From contig NZ_CP013293.1 in the NCBI RefSeq assembly GCF_001456155.1, positions 1,178,001-1,242,000 on the forward strand: a stretch of DNA of 64,000 bases, given 5' to 3'. Position numbers and translations under genes: made by a program. How positions within the stretch are numbered: position 1 is the stretch's first letter; every line of letters begins with the position of its first letter. The DNA is from Chryseobacterium sp. IHB B 17019 (lineage in GTDB: Bacteria; Bacteroidota; Bacteroidia; Flavobacteriales; Weeksellaceae). Positions 46,036-54,941 of the stretch are shown here, piece by piece. The notes under the pieces are model-generated. The model saw only the letters and a program-made list of their open reading frames with translations, was not told where the DNA came from and did not search any database.

Positions 46036-47073
46036 ATGAAGATAGGAATACATCACCGTAAAGGCAGCTTTTCTGACCGCTGGATAGAATTTCTGGAGCA
46101 GAAAAACATACCGTATGTGATATTGAATGCTTTTGATAATGATATTATTAAGCAGATAAAAGAGAATAAGGTTACGCATTTCATGTGGCACTTCAATCAG
46201 AATTATTTTGAGGACATGCTGCACGCAAGAACCTTGTTCAGAGCTATCAGCCAGGTTGGTATAAAGACATTTCCTAATGAAGATTCTTACTGGCATTTTG
46301 ATGATAAAGTGGCCCAAAAGTACCTTTTGGAAGCACTTGACATACCATTGGTAAAAGCAGATGTCTTTTATCACCGTAATGAGGCAGAAAAATATATAGA
46401 AAATGCGTCGTTTCCTAAAGTTTTTAAATTAAAAGGAGGTGCAGGATCCATCAATGTAAAGCTTGTAAAAACAAAAGAACAGGCAAGAAGAATAGTCAAC
46501 CAGGCATTCGGAGGAGGCTTCAATGCATTTGATTCCAAGGCTATCTTTAAAGATACGATTGAAAGATTCTCGAGACAGAAAAGCCTTCACAATTTTTTAA
46601 GGATTATAAAATGGGGCTTCAAAGGGATTTTTGTGGATCAGCAATACAAAGTTTTCCCAAAACAAAAAAACTACATCTACTTTCAGGAGTTTATTCCTGA
46701 TCTGAAATATGATATAAGGCTCATCGTTATCGGCAATAAATGCTATTTTCTGAAAAGAAATACAAGGGATAACGATTTCCGGGCTTCCGGCAGCGGAATG
46801 CTTGAGTTTGCGCCGGGAAAATTTAATCTGGAAGCGGTAAATATAGCATTTAAGGCCGCCAAAAAACTCAATATGTTATGTGTAGCGTATGATTTTATAT
46901 TTGATGCTAACGACCAGCCTCTGGTTGTCGAAATAAGTTACGGATTTCAACCTTATGTCTATGACCGATGCCTTGGATTTTATGATCAGAACCTGCATTG
47001 GACTGAGACTCAGGTAAATCTGGAATATGAAATTATCAATAATTTTTTAAATGAAATTTCATTAATACAATAA
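46036..47073 (+). CDS. ATP-grasp ligase in capsule locus
   Basis: A 345-residue protein. A Rossmann-like N-terminal domain (MKIGIHHRKGSFSDRWIEFL) precedes an ATP-grasp fold: FPKVFKLKGGAGSINVKLV (ATP-binding lysine and glycine loop), YFQEFIPDLKYDIRLIVIGNK and the metal-binding AYDFIFDANDQPLVVEISYG. Such enzymes join a carboxylate to an amine. In this locus it may couple an amino acid or similar group to an amino sugar or uronic acid; that is inference. Followed by a 362-nt gap. Confidence 0.8.
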   Translation: MKIGIHHRKGSFSDRWIEFLEQKNIPYVILNAFDNDIIKQIKENKVTHFMWHFNQNYFEDMLHARTLFRAISQVGIKTFPNEDSYWHFDDKVAQKYLLEALDIPLVKADVFYHRNEAEKYIENASFPKVFKLKGGAGSINVKLVKTKEQARRIVNQAFGGGFNAFDSKAIFKDTIERFSRQKSLHNFLRIIKWGFKGIFVDQQYKVFPKQKNYIYFQEFIPDLKYDIRLIVIGNKCYFLKRNTRDNDFRASGSGMLEFAPGKFNLEAVNIAFKAAKKLNMLCVAYDFIFDANDQPLVVEISYGFQPYVYDRCLGFYDQNLHWTETQVNLEYEIINNFLNEISLIQ

Positions 47074-47153
47074 TTTTTTGCTAATAATTATTCGTGTATT
47101 AACAAGTTATTAATTTTGAGTGTTTATTCCATTTATTGTGATATATTTTTTCG

Positions 47154-47161
47154 TATATTTG
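47154..47161 (+). promoter_or_regulatory. Candidate internal promoter (-7 element) of the glycosyltransferase half
   Basis: TATATTTG fits the -7 consensus and lies in the 362-nt gap 47074-47435; the -33 partner is not clear. The rest of the gap is AT-rich with no gene. Confidence 0.4.
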
Positions 47162-47435
47162 TTTATTAGTAGTAAAATAATAGTTTAAATACAGTTTTAT
47201 AACAAATCGTTTAAAAAATTGTATGGCCGCAAAAAGGAAATTTTTGCTCCATCTACCATTGATATCTGAACACACACACAGATCTGAAAAAAAATCTTTT
47301 GTATTAATAAAATAATTCCAGCATTCTCAGGACTTCCAACTGATAATATGGTGATTATTCTTTCCCATCAGCTTTAAAAAAAACTATAACCAATTTTATC
47401 TGAATTACATTATTAATGAGTGATATAATATAAAA

Positions 47436-48602
47436 ATGAATATAATTTTCCTTGAAGCCGTTCAAATTCATGGTGGTGCCCGTAAGAGTACGATAGAATT
47501 GGCTAAAAGACTAAATGAAGAGGGGCATAATTCGGTTATCGTAGATTTCTGGGGTAATTGCAGCGACTTTGTTGATGATGTAAAAGCTAATAATATCCCC
47601 ATCAGGATATTAAAAAAGAATGATACCCCTATTGCGATTTTTGGTACGAAAAATCCGGTTAAGATTTTTGTAAATATCATTTTGTTTTTGTCGGATTGGT
47701 TCAGGCTGAAAAAAGAATTCAAAAGTTTTCAGAAGACCTTCAAATCCGATGTAGTTATTGTTAACAACATTAAAACCAACTCAATCTTAAAGAAAGGGAA
47801 GGACTATAAAATAGCTTATTTTGCAAGAGGATGGTTCGCTTATAATTCTATAAGCTTCCTGAAAAAACTGATGTTTAAGTACAACTCTGATTATTTCATC
47901 GGAGTATCACAATCTACCAGACAGGCGATCTTTACAGGAGGTCTGGCGCCGCTGGAAAAGATTTTTGTAGTACCAAATGCCATTGATCTTGCAAAGGTTG
48001 AGCAATACAGAAGCGCAAGAAAAGAACGTAAGGACAATGATCCAATGGTCATTTTACATTGTGGTGGATTTCTGCCGGCAAAAGGGCAGGGAATGTCTGT
48101 TTCTTTGGCAAAGAGATTAAAGGATAATAATATTAATTTTAAGTTGATCTTAATGGGAGCCGTCTATGACACTCCTGTTTCAGAGAATTTCTTAAAGAAA
48201 ATCCGCAATGAGATTACTCAGCTTAAGCTTGATGAAAATGTAGAAATTCTGCTTAATCAAAAGGATCCGTACAGCATTTTTCAAAACACTGATATCGTAA
48301 TACATCCGTCTGATACTGAAGGTTTGCCCCGTGTAATCATGGAAGCTCTTGCTTTTGAAATTCCGGTGATCGCAAATCCTGTAGGAGGTGTTACGGATTA
48401 TATTTTACACAATTTTACAGGATATATTGCTACGCACAATAATGTGGACGATTATTATGAATATATATCTAAGCTTTATAAAGACAGGGAGTTATACCAA
48501 TTTATTGCACGCAACGGAAAATCGCTGATCGTCAATAATTACGGTAAAAAGAATCAGGTGGAAGAGTTTGATAAAATCTTTAAAAAATTAGAGAAATCAT
48601 GA
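47436..48602 (+). CDS. GT4 family glycosyltransferase
   Basis: A 388-residue GT-B enzyme. The N terminus IIFLEAVQIHGGARKSTIELAKRL has the acceptor-site loop; HCGGFLPAKGQGMSVSLAKRL opens the donor domain, and PSDTEGLPRVIMEALAFEIPVIANPVGG is the E-x7-E donor-binding motif of family 4 enzymes. It adds one sugar to the lipid-linked unit on the cytoplasmic face; sugar and linkage are unknown. Its stop overlaps the next ATG. Confidence 0.9.
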   Translation: MNIIFLEAVQIHGGARKSTIELAKRLNEEGHNSVIVDFWGNCSDFVDDVKANNIPIRILKKNDTPIAIFGTKNPVKIFVNIILFLSDWFRLKKEFKSFQKTFKSDVVIVNNIKTNSILKKGKDYKIAYFARGWFAYNSISFLKKLMFKYNSDYFIGVSQSTRQAIFTGGLAPLEKIFVVPNAIDLAKVEQYRSARKERKDNDPMVILHCGGFLPAKGQGMSVSLAKRLKDNNINFKLILMGAVYDTPVSENFLKKIRNEITQLKLDENVEILLNQKDPYSIFQNTDIVIHPSDTEGLPRVIMEALAFEIPVIANPVGGVTDYILHNFTGYIATHNNVDDYYEYISKLYKDRELYQFIARNGKSLIVNNYGKKNQVEEFDKIFKKLEKS

Positions 48603-49510
48603 AGTCAATCACCGTTTTTACCCCAACTTTCAACAGAGAAAAGACCCTTGTAAGGCTCTATAATTCTCTGTGCAGTCAAACCAGTCCGGATTTTAAATGG
48701 ATCATTATTGATGACGGTTCCACTGATAATACTTCAGCTCAGGTGGAAAAATGGATCGAAGAAAATAAGATCGAAATCCAATATTATTATCAGAAAAATA
48801 AAGGCAAGCTGGCCGCCCAGATTTTAGCCCTCGATTATATTGATACTGAATTGTTTACTTGTATCGATTCAGATGATTATCTGCCTGATGACGGGATTCG
48901 GAAAATATTAAAATTCTGGAAAGACAACAGGAAAAGCAATTCTGCCGGAATTATCGGGCTGGATGCTTATGAAGACGGCTCTGTGGCAGGGGAATACTTA
49001 CCGAACGTAGAGGAATCAACGTATTCAGAATTAGTGGATTATTATAAAATTAAAGGAGACAAGAAATATATTTTTGATACGGCGAAGTATAAGAAATACC
49101 TGCCTTACCCTTATTTTGAAAATGAAATTTTTCATGAGGTCAGCTGGATATTTACATTGATTGATCAGGATTATAAGTTTCTTATTTCCAATGAAATATA
49201 CTGTATTATAGAATACCAGCAGGACGGATTGTCCAACGGATTATATAAAAGATATAAAACGAGCCCCAAGTCCTTCATAGAATATAGAAAAATGAAAATG
49301 AAGTATGGGATAAACAAAAAAGTGGTGCTGAAAAACTCAGTACACTACGTAAGCTCATGCCTTTTTGCCGGAAAATGGAATTTTTTTAAAGACTCCCCGA
49401 ATAAGCTATACACTCTCATGGCAATTCCCTTCGGAATACTGCTGAATGTATACATAAACTATAAGATAAAGCAAAGCACGCAAAGGATTAAACAAGGAAA
49501 ATTGAAATAG
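48599..49510 (+). CDS. GT2 family glycosyltransferase
   Basis: A 303-residue GT-A enzyme with FTPTFNREKTLVRLYNSLCS, the nucleotide-binding IIDDGSTDNT and the metal-binding CIDSDDYLPDDGI. The C-terminal part (NEIFHEVSWIFTLIDQDYKF; YQQDGLSNGLY) is of a kind often found in capsule loci. The start ATGA overlaps the previous gene. Confidence 0.9.
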   Translation: MKSITVFTPTFNREKTLVRLYNSLCSQTSPDFKWIIIDDGSTDNTSAQVEKWIEENKIEIQYYYQKNKGKLAAQILALDYIDTELFTCIDSDDYLPDDGIRKILKFWKDNRKSNSAGIIGLDAYEDGSVAGEYLPNVEESTYSELVDYYKIKGDKKYIFDTAKYKKYLPYPYFENEIFHEVSWIFTLIDQDYKFLISNEIYCIIEYQQDGLSNGLYKRYKTSPKSFIEYRKMKMKYGINKKVVLKNSVHYVSSCLFAGKWNFFKDSPNKLYTLMAIPFGILLNVYINYKIKQSTQRIKQGKLK

Positions 49511-49511
49511 A

Positions 49512-50834
49512 ATGAATGCGATAATAGTACCTGGAGTAACAGATTTGAATAAAGGTGATCAGGCTTTGGTCTGGGAAAGCTGGAGGCTGGCCAAAGATAC
49601 CGGGCTTTATGATGAGGTGTACATACTGGATGCCGGTGATAATGAAGAGGAAAGAGCCTTGTTGTGCAGACAGTCTGAAGAGCACGGCTTTAAGTTATTA
49701 GAAAATATTTTGAAGCATCCCAGAAGAGGGCAGCATAAATCAGGAGAACACATAAAAGAATCCAAGCTTGAGTTGTTGAAGCAGATCAAAAATGCAGGAA
49801 TGGATTTTAAAAACACCAGATATCTAATAAAAATATGCAACGATCTTGAGAAAGTAAAGAAAAATTTTGATGATAAAACCTATCGCACGGTAAAACAGTT
49901 TCATGATGCAAAAACAATTTTTGTAAAGGGCGGAGGCTTTATTCATGCTTACGGTGAAAAAACGGCGCCTTATCTCATGTGGTATTTCTTATTTTATGTG
50001 AGGCTGGCTAAAGCTTTGGGTAAAAAGGTTGTTTTCTTACCCAATTCTTACGGACCTTTTATAGGATTGACGGTGAAGAAGCAGGTGCGCACAGTTTTCA
50101 ATCAATTGGATTTGGTGTATGCACGTGAAAATGTTTCATCTAAAAGTTTAGGTGAGTTATTGGAAAAAAATATTCCGGTAGAGATGGATCTTGGTTTTTT
50201 CCTTGAAAAAGGAAGTCAGGAAGAAGCCCTGAAAATATTGGAAAAATATAATTTAACACCGGAAGACAAAATTGTAGGGGTTACGATTCGGCCGTGGCGT
50301 TTTCCGGGCTTATCGAATCCGGAAGGATTGTACAAAAAGTATATAGATTCAGTGGCGGAGCTTACAAAACATTTGTTGAGCAAAGGTTACAAAGTAGCTT
50401 TATGCAATCAGTCATTAGGCCCGAATTCCCATGAAGATGACCGTAACGCCATCAGAGATTTGCTGGAAAAAGTTCAGGATCCTAATATAATCTGGATCAA
50501 TGAAAATTTGTCCTGCGATATATTGAAAGCCGTTTACTCCAATTTTTATTTTTTCATAGGCACGCGTTTTCATTCTATCATCTTTTCACTGACTTCCCTG
50601 GTTCCTTCCATCGCCATCGGATATGGCGGAAACAAGGCTCTGGGTATCATGGGAGATTTTAGTCTGGATGATTATGTTGTTCAGATCCAGGATGTAAAAC
50701 CGGATATACTGATCAATATGTTTGACAAAGCTATTTCGGAATACGATCACATAAAAACACAACTGAACAAATCAATGAGTCTGGTTACAGACAGCAGAAA
50801 CAGATTAATAAAAGACATTCAATCCTTGTATTAA
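49512..50834 (+). CDS. Polysaccharide pyruvyl transferase family protein
   Basis: A 440-residue GT-B-like protein. The hallmarks are PGVTDLNKGDQALVWESWR, VKGGGFIHAYGEKTAPYLMWY, PNSYGPFIGL and GTRFHSIIFSLTSLVPSIAIGYGGNKALGI in parts. The family adds ketal-linked pyruvate from phosphoenolpyruvate to a sugar of the repeat unit, giving it negative charge. One nucleotide separates it from the previous stop. Confidence 0.87.
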   Translation: MNAIIVPGVTDLNKGDQALVWESWRLAKDTGLYDEVYILDAGDNEEERALLCRQSEEHGFKLLENILKHPRRGQHKSGEHIKESKLELLKQIKNAGMDFKNTRYLIKICNDLEKVKKNFDDKTYRTVKQFHDAKTIFVKGGGFIHAYGEKTAPYLMWYFLFYVRLAKALGKKVVFLPNSYGPFIGLTVKKQVRTVFNQLDLVYARENVSSKSLGELLEKNIPVEMDLGFFLEKGSQEEALKILEKYNLTPEDKIVGVTIRPWRFPGLSNPEGLYKKYIDSVAELTKHLLSKGYKVALCNQSLGPNSHEDDRNAIRDLLEKVQDPNIIWINENLSCDILKAVYSNFYFFIGTRFHSIIFSLTSLVPSIAIGYGGNKALGIMGDFSLDDYVVQIQDVKPDILINMFDKAISEYDHIKTQLNKSMSLVTDSRNRLIKDIQSLY

Positions 50835-50836
50835 AT

Positions 50837-51997
50837 ATGAAAATAGTTCGGACATCAACAATACCATTGTCCTTAAATGTTTTATTAAAAGGGCAATTGA
50901 AGTTCTTAAATGAATCTTACGAAGTCGTGGGAATATCTTCTGAAGGGCAGTTGCTTGATGAGGTAAAACAAAGGGAAGGTATCAAAACGATCAGCGTGAA
51001 TATGGAAAGAGGGATCAGTCCTTTGAAAGACCTGAATTCTCTTTATAAATTATATAAAGTTTTAAAAACAGAGAAGCCGATCATTGTTCACTCCATCACC
51101 CCTAAAGCCGGGCTTTTGACGATGCTTTCCGGTAAAATGGCAGGTGTTCCTATCAGGATACACACTTTTACGGGGCTTATTTTCCCCACAAGGAAAGGGG
51201 TCGTGCAGAAGCTGCTTATCAGTATGGATAAACTATTGTGTTCGGCTGCCACACACATTTACCCGGAAGGTGAAGGTGTTAAAAAGGATTTGATTAATTA
51301 CAATATCACTTCAAAAGCATTAAGGGTGATCGGAAACGGAAATGTGAACGGGATTGATCTGGAACATTTTTCACCCAAGCAGGTTTCCGAAACGCAGAAA
51401 GAACAGTTAAGGAAAGAATTAAAAATAGAAGAAGGGGATTTTGTTTTTGTGTTTGTAGGACGTTTGGTGGGAGATAAAGGGATTAATGAGTTGGTGAAAG
51501 CTTTTTCTCTTTTAAATAAAGATGGAAAACGCTCAAAATTACTGCTTGTTGGCCCGCTGGAACAAGAACTGGATCCTTTGGCTCCGGAAACATTAAATGA
51601 AATTAAAAATAATCCGGATATCCTGTCCGTAGGCTTTCAGAAGGATGTGCGGCCGTATTTTGCGATTTCGGATGCACTGGCTTTCCCAAGCTATCGAGAA
51701 GGCTTCCCGAATGTTGTGATGCAGGCAGGAGCCATGGAATTGCCAAGTATAGTTTCCGATATCAACGGATGCAACGAAATTATCAGAGAAGGCCAAAATG
51801 GAGTAATAGTTCCGGTGAAAAACAGTGAAAAGCTTAACGAAGCAATGGAAAGAATGATAGCGGACAAAGATTTTTACCATCAGTTGAGAATGAATGCCCG
51901 GGAAATGATTGAGTCCCGCTATCAGCAGTCAGTAATTTGGGACGCCTTATTGTGTGAGTATAAAAAACTAATTAAAGAAAGAGATTATCGTGTATAA
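50837..51997 (+). CDS. GT4 glycosyltransferase, PglA-like
   Basis: A 386-residue GT-B enzyme. HSITPKAGLLTMLSGKMAGV and RIHTFTGLIFPTRKG are strongly reminiscent of PglA, which transfers GalNAc to undecaprenyl-diphosphate-diNAc-bacillosamine. The donor domain has FVGRLVGDKGINELVKAF and PSYREGFPNVVMQAGAMELP. With PglC-, PglD- and PglE-like genes immediately downstream and a UDP-GalNAc-forming epimerase in the locus, GalNAc as second sugar is a reasonable inference. It overlaps the next gene by 8 nt. Confidence 0.85.
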   Translation: MKIVRTSTIPLSLNVLLKGQLKFLNESYEVVGISSEGQLLDEVKQREGIKTISVNMERGISPLKDLNSLYKLYKVLKTEKPIIVHSITPKAGLLTMLSGKMAGVPIRIHTFTGLIFPTRKGVVQKLLISMDKLLCSAATHIYPEGEGVKKDLINYNITSKALRVIGNGNVNGIDLEHFSPKQVSETQKEQLRKELKIEEGDFVFVFVGRLVGDKGINELVKAFSLLNKDGKRSKLLLVGPLEQELDPLAPETLNEIKNNPDILSVGFQKDVRPYFAISDALAFPSYREGFPNVVMQAGAMELPSIVSDINGCNEIIREGQNGVIVPVKNSEKLNEAMERMIADKDFYHQLRMNAREMIESRYQQSVIWDALLCEYKKLIKERDYRV

Positions 51998-52595
51998 ATT
52001 TTTTTTTAAAAGGCTTATAGATTTTATGATTGCATTGACGGGGCTGATCTTGTTGTCGCCTGTTTTTATTGTAGTCATGGTCTTATTGTATTTCGCAAAT
52101 CAGGGTAAGCCATTCTTTGTTCAGGCACGGCCGGGCTTAAACGAGAAGATATTCCATATCATCAAGTTTAAGACAATGAATGATAAAAAGGATGCACAGG
52201 GCAATTACCTCCCTGACTCGGAACGCTTGACACCTATCGGAAGTTTCATACGGCAGACTTCCCTGGATGAGCTTCCACAATTGATAAATGTATTGAAAGG
52301 TGATATGGCAATCATCGGTCCCAGACCTTTGCTGCCGCAATACCTGGAATTATATAATGAAACTCAGAGAAGACGACACAGTATACGCCCTGGAATTACG
52401 GGCTGGGCACAGGTAAATGGGCGAAATGCCATCTCCTGGACGAAGAAATTTGAACTAGACATCTGGTATGTTGATCATTTGTCTTTTGCAACAGATTGCA
52501 GGGTAATCATTCTGACCTTAAAAAAAGTATTGAAAAAGGAAGGAATCAACCAGGCACATCAGGCAACGGTAGAAGCTTTTAAGGGAAATAATTAA
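51990..52595 (+). CDS. pglC: Initiating sugar-phosphate transferase (PglC-like)
   Basis: A 201-residue monotopic phosphoglycosyl transferase starting at GTG. The re-entrant helix (FFFKRLIDFMIALTGLILLSPVFIV), IIKFKTMND, SLDELPQLINVLKGDMAIIGPRPLLPQY in parts and RHSIRPGITGWAQVNGRN are diagnostic. The short, single-domain form is that of PglC, which loads phospho-diNAc-bacillosamine on undecaprenyl phosphate. It starts chain synthesis for this locus. Confidence 0.9.
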   Translation: MYKFFFKRLIDFMIALTGLILLSPVFIVVMVLLYFANQGKPFFVQARPGLNEKIFHIIKFKTMNDKKDAQGNYLPDSERLTPIGSFIRQTSLDELPQLINVLKGDMAIIGPRPLLPQYLELYNETQRRRHSIRPGITGWAQVNGRNAISWTKKFELDIWYVDHLSFATDCRVIILTLKKVLKKEGINQAHQATVEAFKGNN

Positions 52596-52613
52596 TTAAA
52601 ATGTAGATAGAAT

Positions 52614-53216
52614 ATGTACTTATACGGAGCAAGCGGTCATGGAAAAGTAGTGGCTGAAGTCGCTGAAGAAAGTGGCTATAACATTGAAGCATACATTGAT
52701 GAAAATCTATCGAAAGAAAAAGTATTAAGTTATCCTGTTCTTCACGATGTTCCACCGCATGATATAGAAGTACTTATTTCTATAGGCAACAACAGGATCA
52801 GGAAAAGAATAGTAGATCAGAATGAGCTGTTCAAGTACGTTACACTGGTACATCCGAAAGCGGTCATATCCAAAAGGGTAAAGATCGGTGAAGGAACCAT
52901 TGTGATGGCCGGTGTTACCATAAATACAGTAGTGAAAATAGGAAAACACTGCATTGTAAACACCAACGCTTCTATAGATCACGACTGCATCCTGGATGAC
53001 TTTGTACACATATCCCCAAACGCTGCCCTCGGCGGAAATGTACACGTAGGCGAAGGATCCCATGTAGGAATAGGAGCCAATGTAATACAGGGGATAACAA
53101 TCGGCAAATGGTGCACTATTGGTGCCGGAGCCGTTATTATCAGTGATGTTCCGGATGGTTGTACGGTAGTAGGCAATCCAGGGAAGGTCATAAAAAGTAA
53201 AAGTTTAAAAATTTAG
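52614..53216 (+). CDS. pglD: UDP-4-amino-sugar N-acetyltransferase (PglD-like)
   Basis: A 200-residue protein with an N-terminal Rossmann-like part (YLYGASGHGKVVAEVAEESGY, the PglD signature) and C-terminal left-handed beta-helix (AVISKRVKIGEGTIVMAGVTINTVVKIGKHCIVNTNASIDHDC in parts). The His in SIDHDC is the catalytic base position. It acetylates the 4-amino group to give the N,N'-diacetylbacillosamine-type nucleotide. Confidence 0.9.
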   Translation: MYLYGASGHGKVVAEVAEESGYNIEAYIDENLSKEKVLSYPVLHDVPPHDIEVLISIGNNRIRKRIVDQNELFKYVTLVHPKAVISKRVKIGEGTIVMAGVTINTVVKIGKHCIVNTNASIDHDCILDDFVHISPNAALGGNVHVGEGSHVGIGANVIQGITIGKWCTIGAGAVIISDVPDGCTVVGNPGKVIKSKSLKI

Positions 53217-53240
53217 TAGCAAAATTTAGAATAGTAAAAT

Positions 53241-54401
53241 ATGAAATCAAAAGTATGGTTGTCCTCTCCCCATATGGGAGGAAACGAATTAAAGTACATT
53301 AAAGAAGCATTTAACGCAAATTGGATAGCGCCTTTAGGACCGAATGTTGATGGTTTTGAACAAGATTTGGAAATATTCTTAAATGAAGGAGTAAAAGTAG
53401 CTGCTCTTTCCGCGGGAACTGCCGCGCTGCACCTTGCGTTGATTGAATGTGATGTGAACCCCGGCGATGAGGTTATATGCCAGTCTATGACATTTTCCGC
53501 ATCTGCAAATCCTATTGCGTATCTGGGAGCAATCCCTGTTTTTATAGATTCCGAAAAAGATACCTGGAACATGTGTCCGGTTGCCCTCCAGGAAGCTATA
53601 GAAGACAGAATAGAAAAAGGTAAAAAACCGAAAGCCATTATCGTTGTTCATCTTTACGGGATGCCGGCGAAAATGGATGAAATCTTAACAATCGCTGCAG
53701 AATATAACATCCCTGTCATTGAAGACGCCGCCGAATCATTAGGCTCCAAATATAAAGGAAAAGCCTGTGGTACTTTCGGGCGTTTCGGGATTTTGTCTTT
53801 CAACGGTAACAAAATCATTACCACTTCCGGAGGAGGTGCGCTGGTTTGCCATTCCCAGGAAGACAAAGACAAAGCAGTATTTCTCTCTACACAGGCGAGG
53901 GATGAAGCACCGCATTATCAGCACTCTCATATCGGGTACAATTACAGAATGAGCAATATCAGTGCAGGAATCGGGCGCGGGCAGATGGAAGTTTTGAACG
54001 AAAGGGTAGAAGGCCGCAGAAAAATACACGAATTTTACGCTGAAATCTGTAAAAATATTGATGGAGTAGAGTTGTTTTCAGAGCCGGGTCCGGATTTTTA
54101 CAGCAACCATTGGTTGTCTGTTATTACAATTGACGAGTCAAAATCATTAAAAACCCGTGAAGACCTTCGTCTTGCATTTTTGGAAGATGATATAGAATCC
54201 CGACCTATCTGGAAGCCAATGCACATGCAGCCGGTTTTTGAAGATGCTCCATATTACGGAGGAAAAGTAGCAGAAGAGCTGTTCGGGAACAGCCTGTGTC
54301 TACCGTCAGGATCAAACCTGTCTGAAGACGAAAAAGAAAGAATTGCAAAAGTAATGATAGAAGTTCTTTCCAATAAGAAGGAATATTCTGTTTCGCGGTA
54401 A
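53241..54401 (+). CDS. pglE: UDP-4-keto-sugar aminotransferase (PglE-like, DegT/DnrJ/EryC1)
   Basis: A 386-residue PLP enzyme. The cofactor lysine is K191 in FNGNKIITTSGGGAL; VIEDAAESLGSKYKG holds the Asp that contacts the PLP nitrogen, and LSAGTAALHLAL the phosphate-binding part. It transfers an amino group from glutamate to the C4 keto sugar made by the dehydratase at the start of the locus. Last gene of the locus; a terminator follows. Confidence 0.92.
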   Translation: MKSKVWLSSPHMGGNELKYIKEAFNANWIAPLGPNVDGFEQDLEIFLNEGVKVAALSAGTAALHLALIECDVNPGDEVICQSMTFSASANPIAYLGAIPVFIDSEKDTWNMCPVALQEAIEDRIEKGKKPKAIIVVHLYGMPAKMDEILTIAAEYNIPVIEDAAESLGSKYKGKACGTFGRFGILSFNGNKIITTSGGGALVCHSQEDKDKAVFLSTQARDEAPHYQHSHIGYNYRMSNISAGIGRGQMEVLNERVEGRRKIHEFYAEICKNIDGVELFSEPGPDFYSNHWLSVITIDESKSLKTREDLRLAFLEDDIESRPIWKPMHMQPVFEDAPYYGGKVAEELFGNSLCLPSGSNLSEDEKERIAKVMIEVLSNKKEYSVSR

Positions 54402-54474
54402 TACATCCACCTTTGGTGTTATCAATCTGCTAATTACTATTCAATTCAGGAGAAGATTTTTAATGAAGAAACTA

Positions 54475-54498
54475 AAATCCCCATTTTGGGGATTTTTT
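54475..54498 (+). terminator. Terminator of the capsule locus
   Basis: AAATCCCC and GGGGATTT close an ATTTT loop and T residues follow, 73 nt after the last stop codon. Confidence 0.85.
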
Positions 54499-54582
54499 AT
54501 TGTTTTTAAAGACTTAAAAGATAAAACCAATGCACTTATCGGGAAAATCCGGGCAGTTGCTAAGTGTATCTTTAAGCCAGAA

Positions 54583-54635
54583 ATATCCAAAGTCTTTAAA
54601 TCTAAGTATTTGAAGGCTTTTTTGTTATTTTAAAT
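54583..54635 (+). repeat. Third copy of the tRNA-Ser-associated terminator block
   Basis: AAATATCCAAAGTCTTTAAA, then TCTAAGTATTTGAAGGCTTT and TTTTGTT match the terminator after tRNA-Ser (23873-23917) base for base with few changes; no tRNA sequence is attached. The rest of 54402-54941 is AT-rich and carries the kinase promoter. Confidence 0.6.
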
Positions 54636-54795
54636 TAATTTTTATTTAATATGATTTTAATCAATAAAACATTTTTATTCAATATATAGTGATTCTTTTT
54701 ATTTAATTCGAAATTTTTAATAAAATATATATATTAACGCTAACGATTTGATATTGACGGATTTTGGCGGATTGTAATTTTGGCTAAAAGTATTA

Positions 54796-54825
54796 ATTGC
54801 TGAGACAAAAATTAATTTAACTTTG
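54796..54825 (+). promoter_or_regulatory. Promoter of the histidine kinase-response regulator pair
   Basis: ATTG (54796-54799) and TAACTTTG (54818-54825) with an 18-nt spacer approximate the Bacteroidota consensus; the leader to the ATG at 54942 is about 110 nt. Confidence 0.5.
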
Positions 54826-54941
54826 CCGGTTGAATGATATAAACCAATTACTGAATTTTGTAATAAAATTTTATATCATTTAAAAAACTAATAGTAAACA
54901 GATTAAAATAATCAGAAAGTTAATTCGCCTGAGAAACAGAT

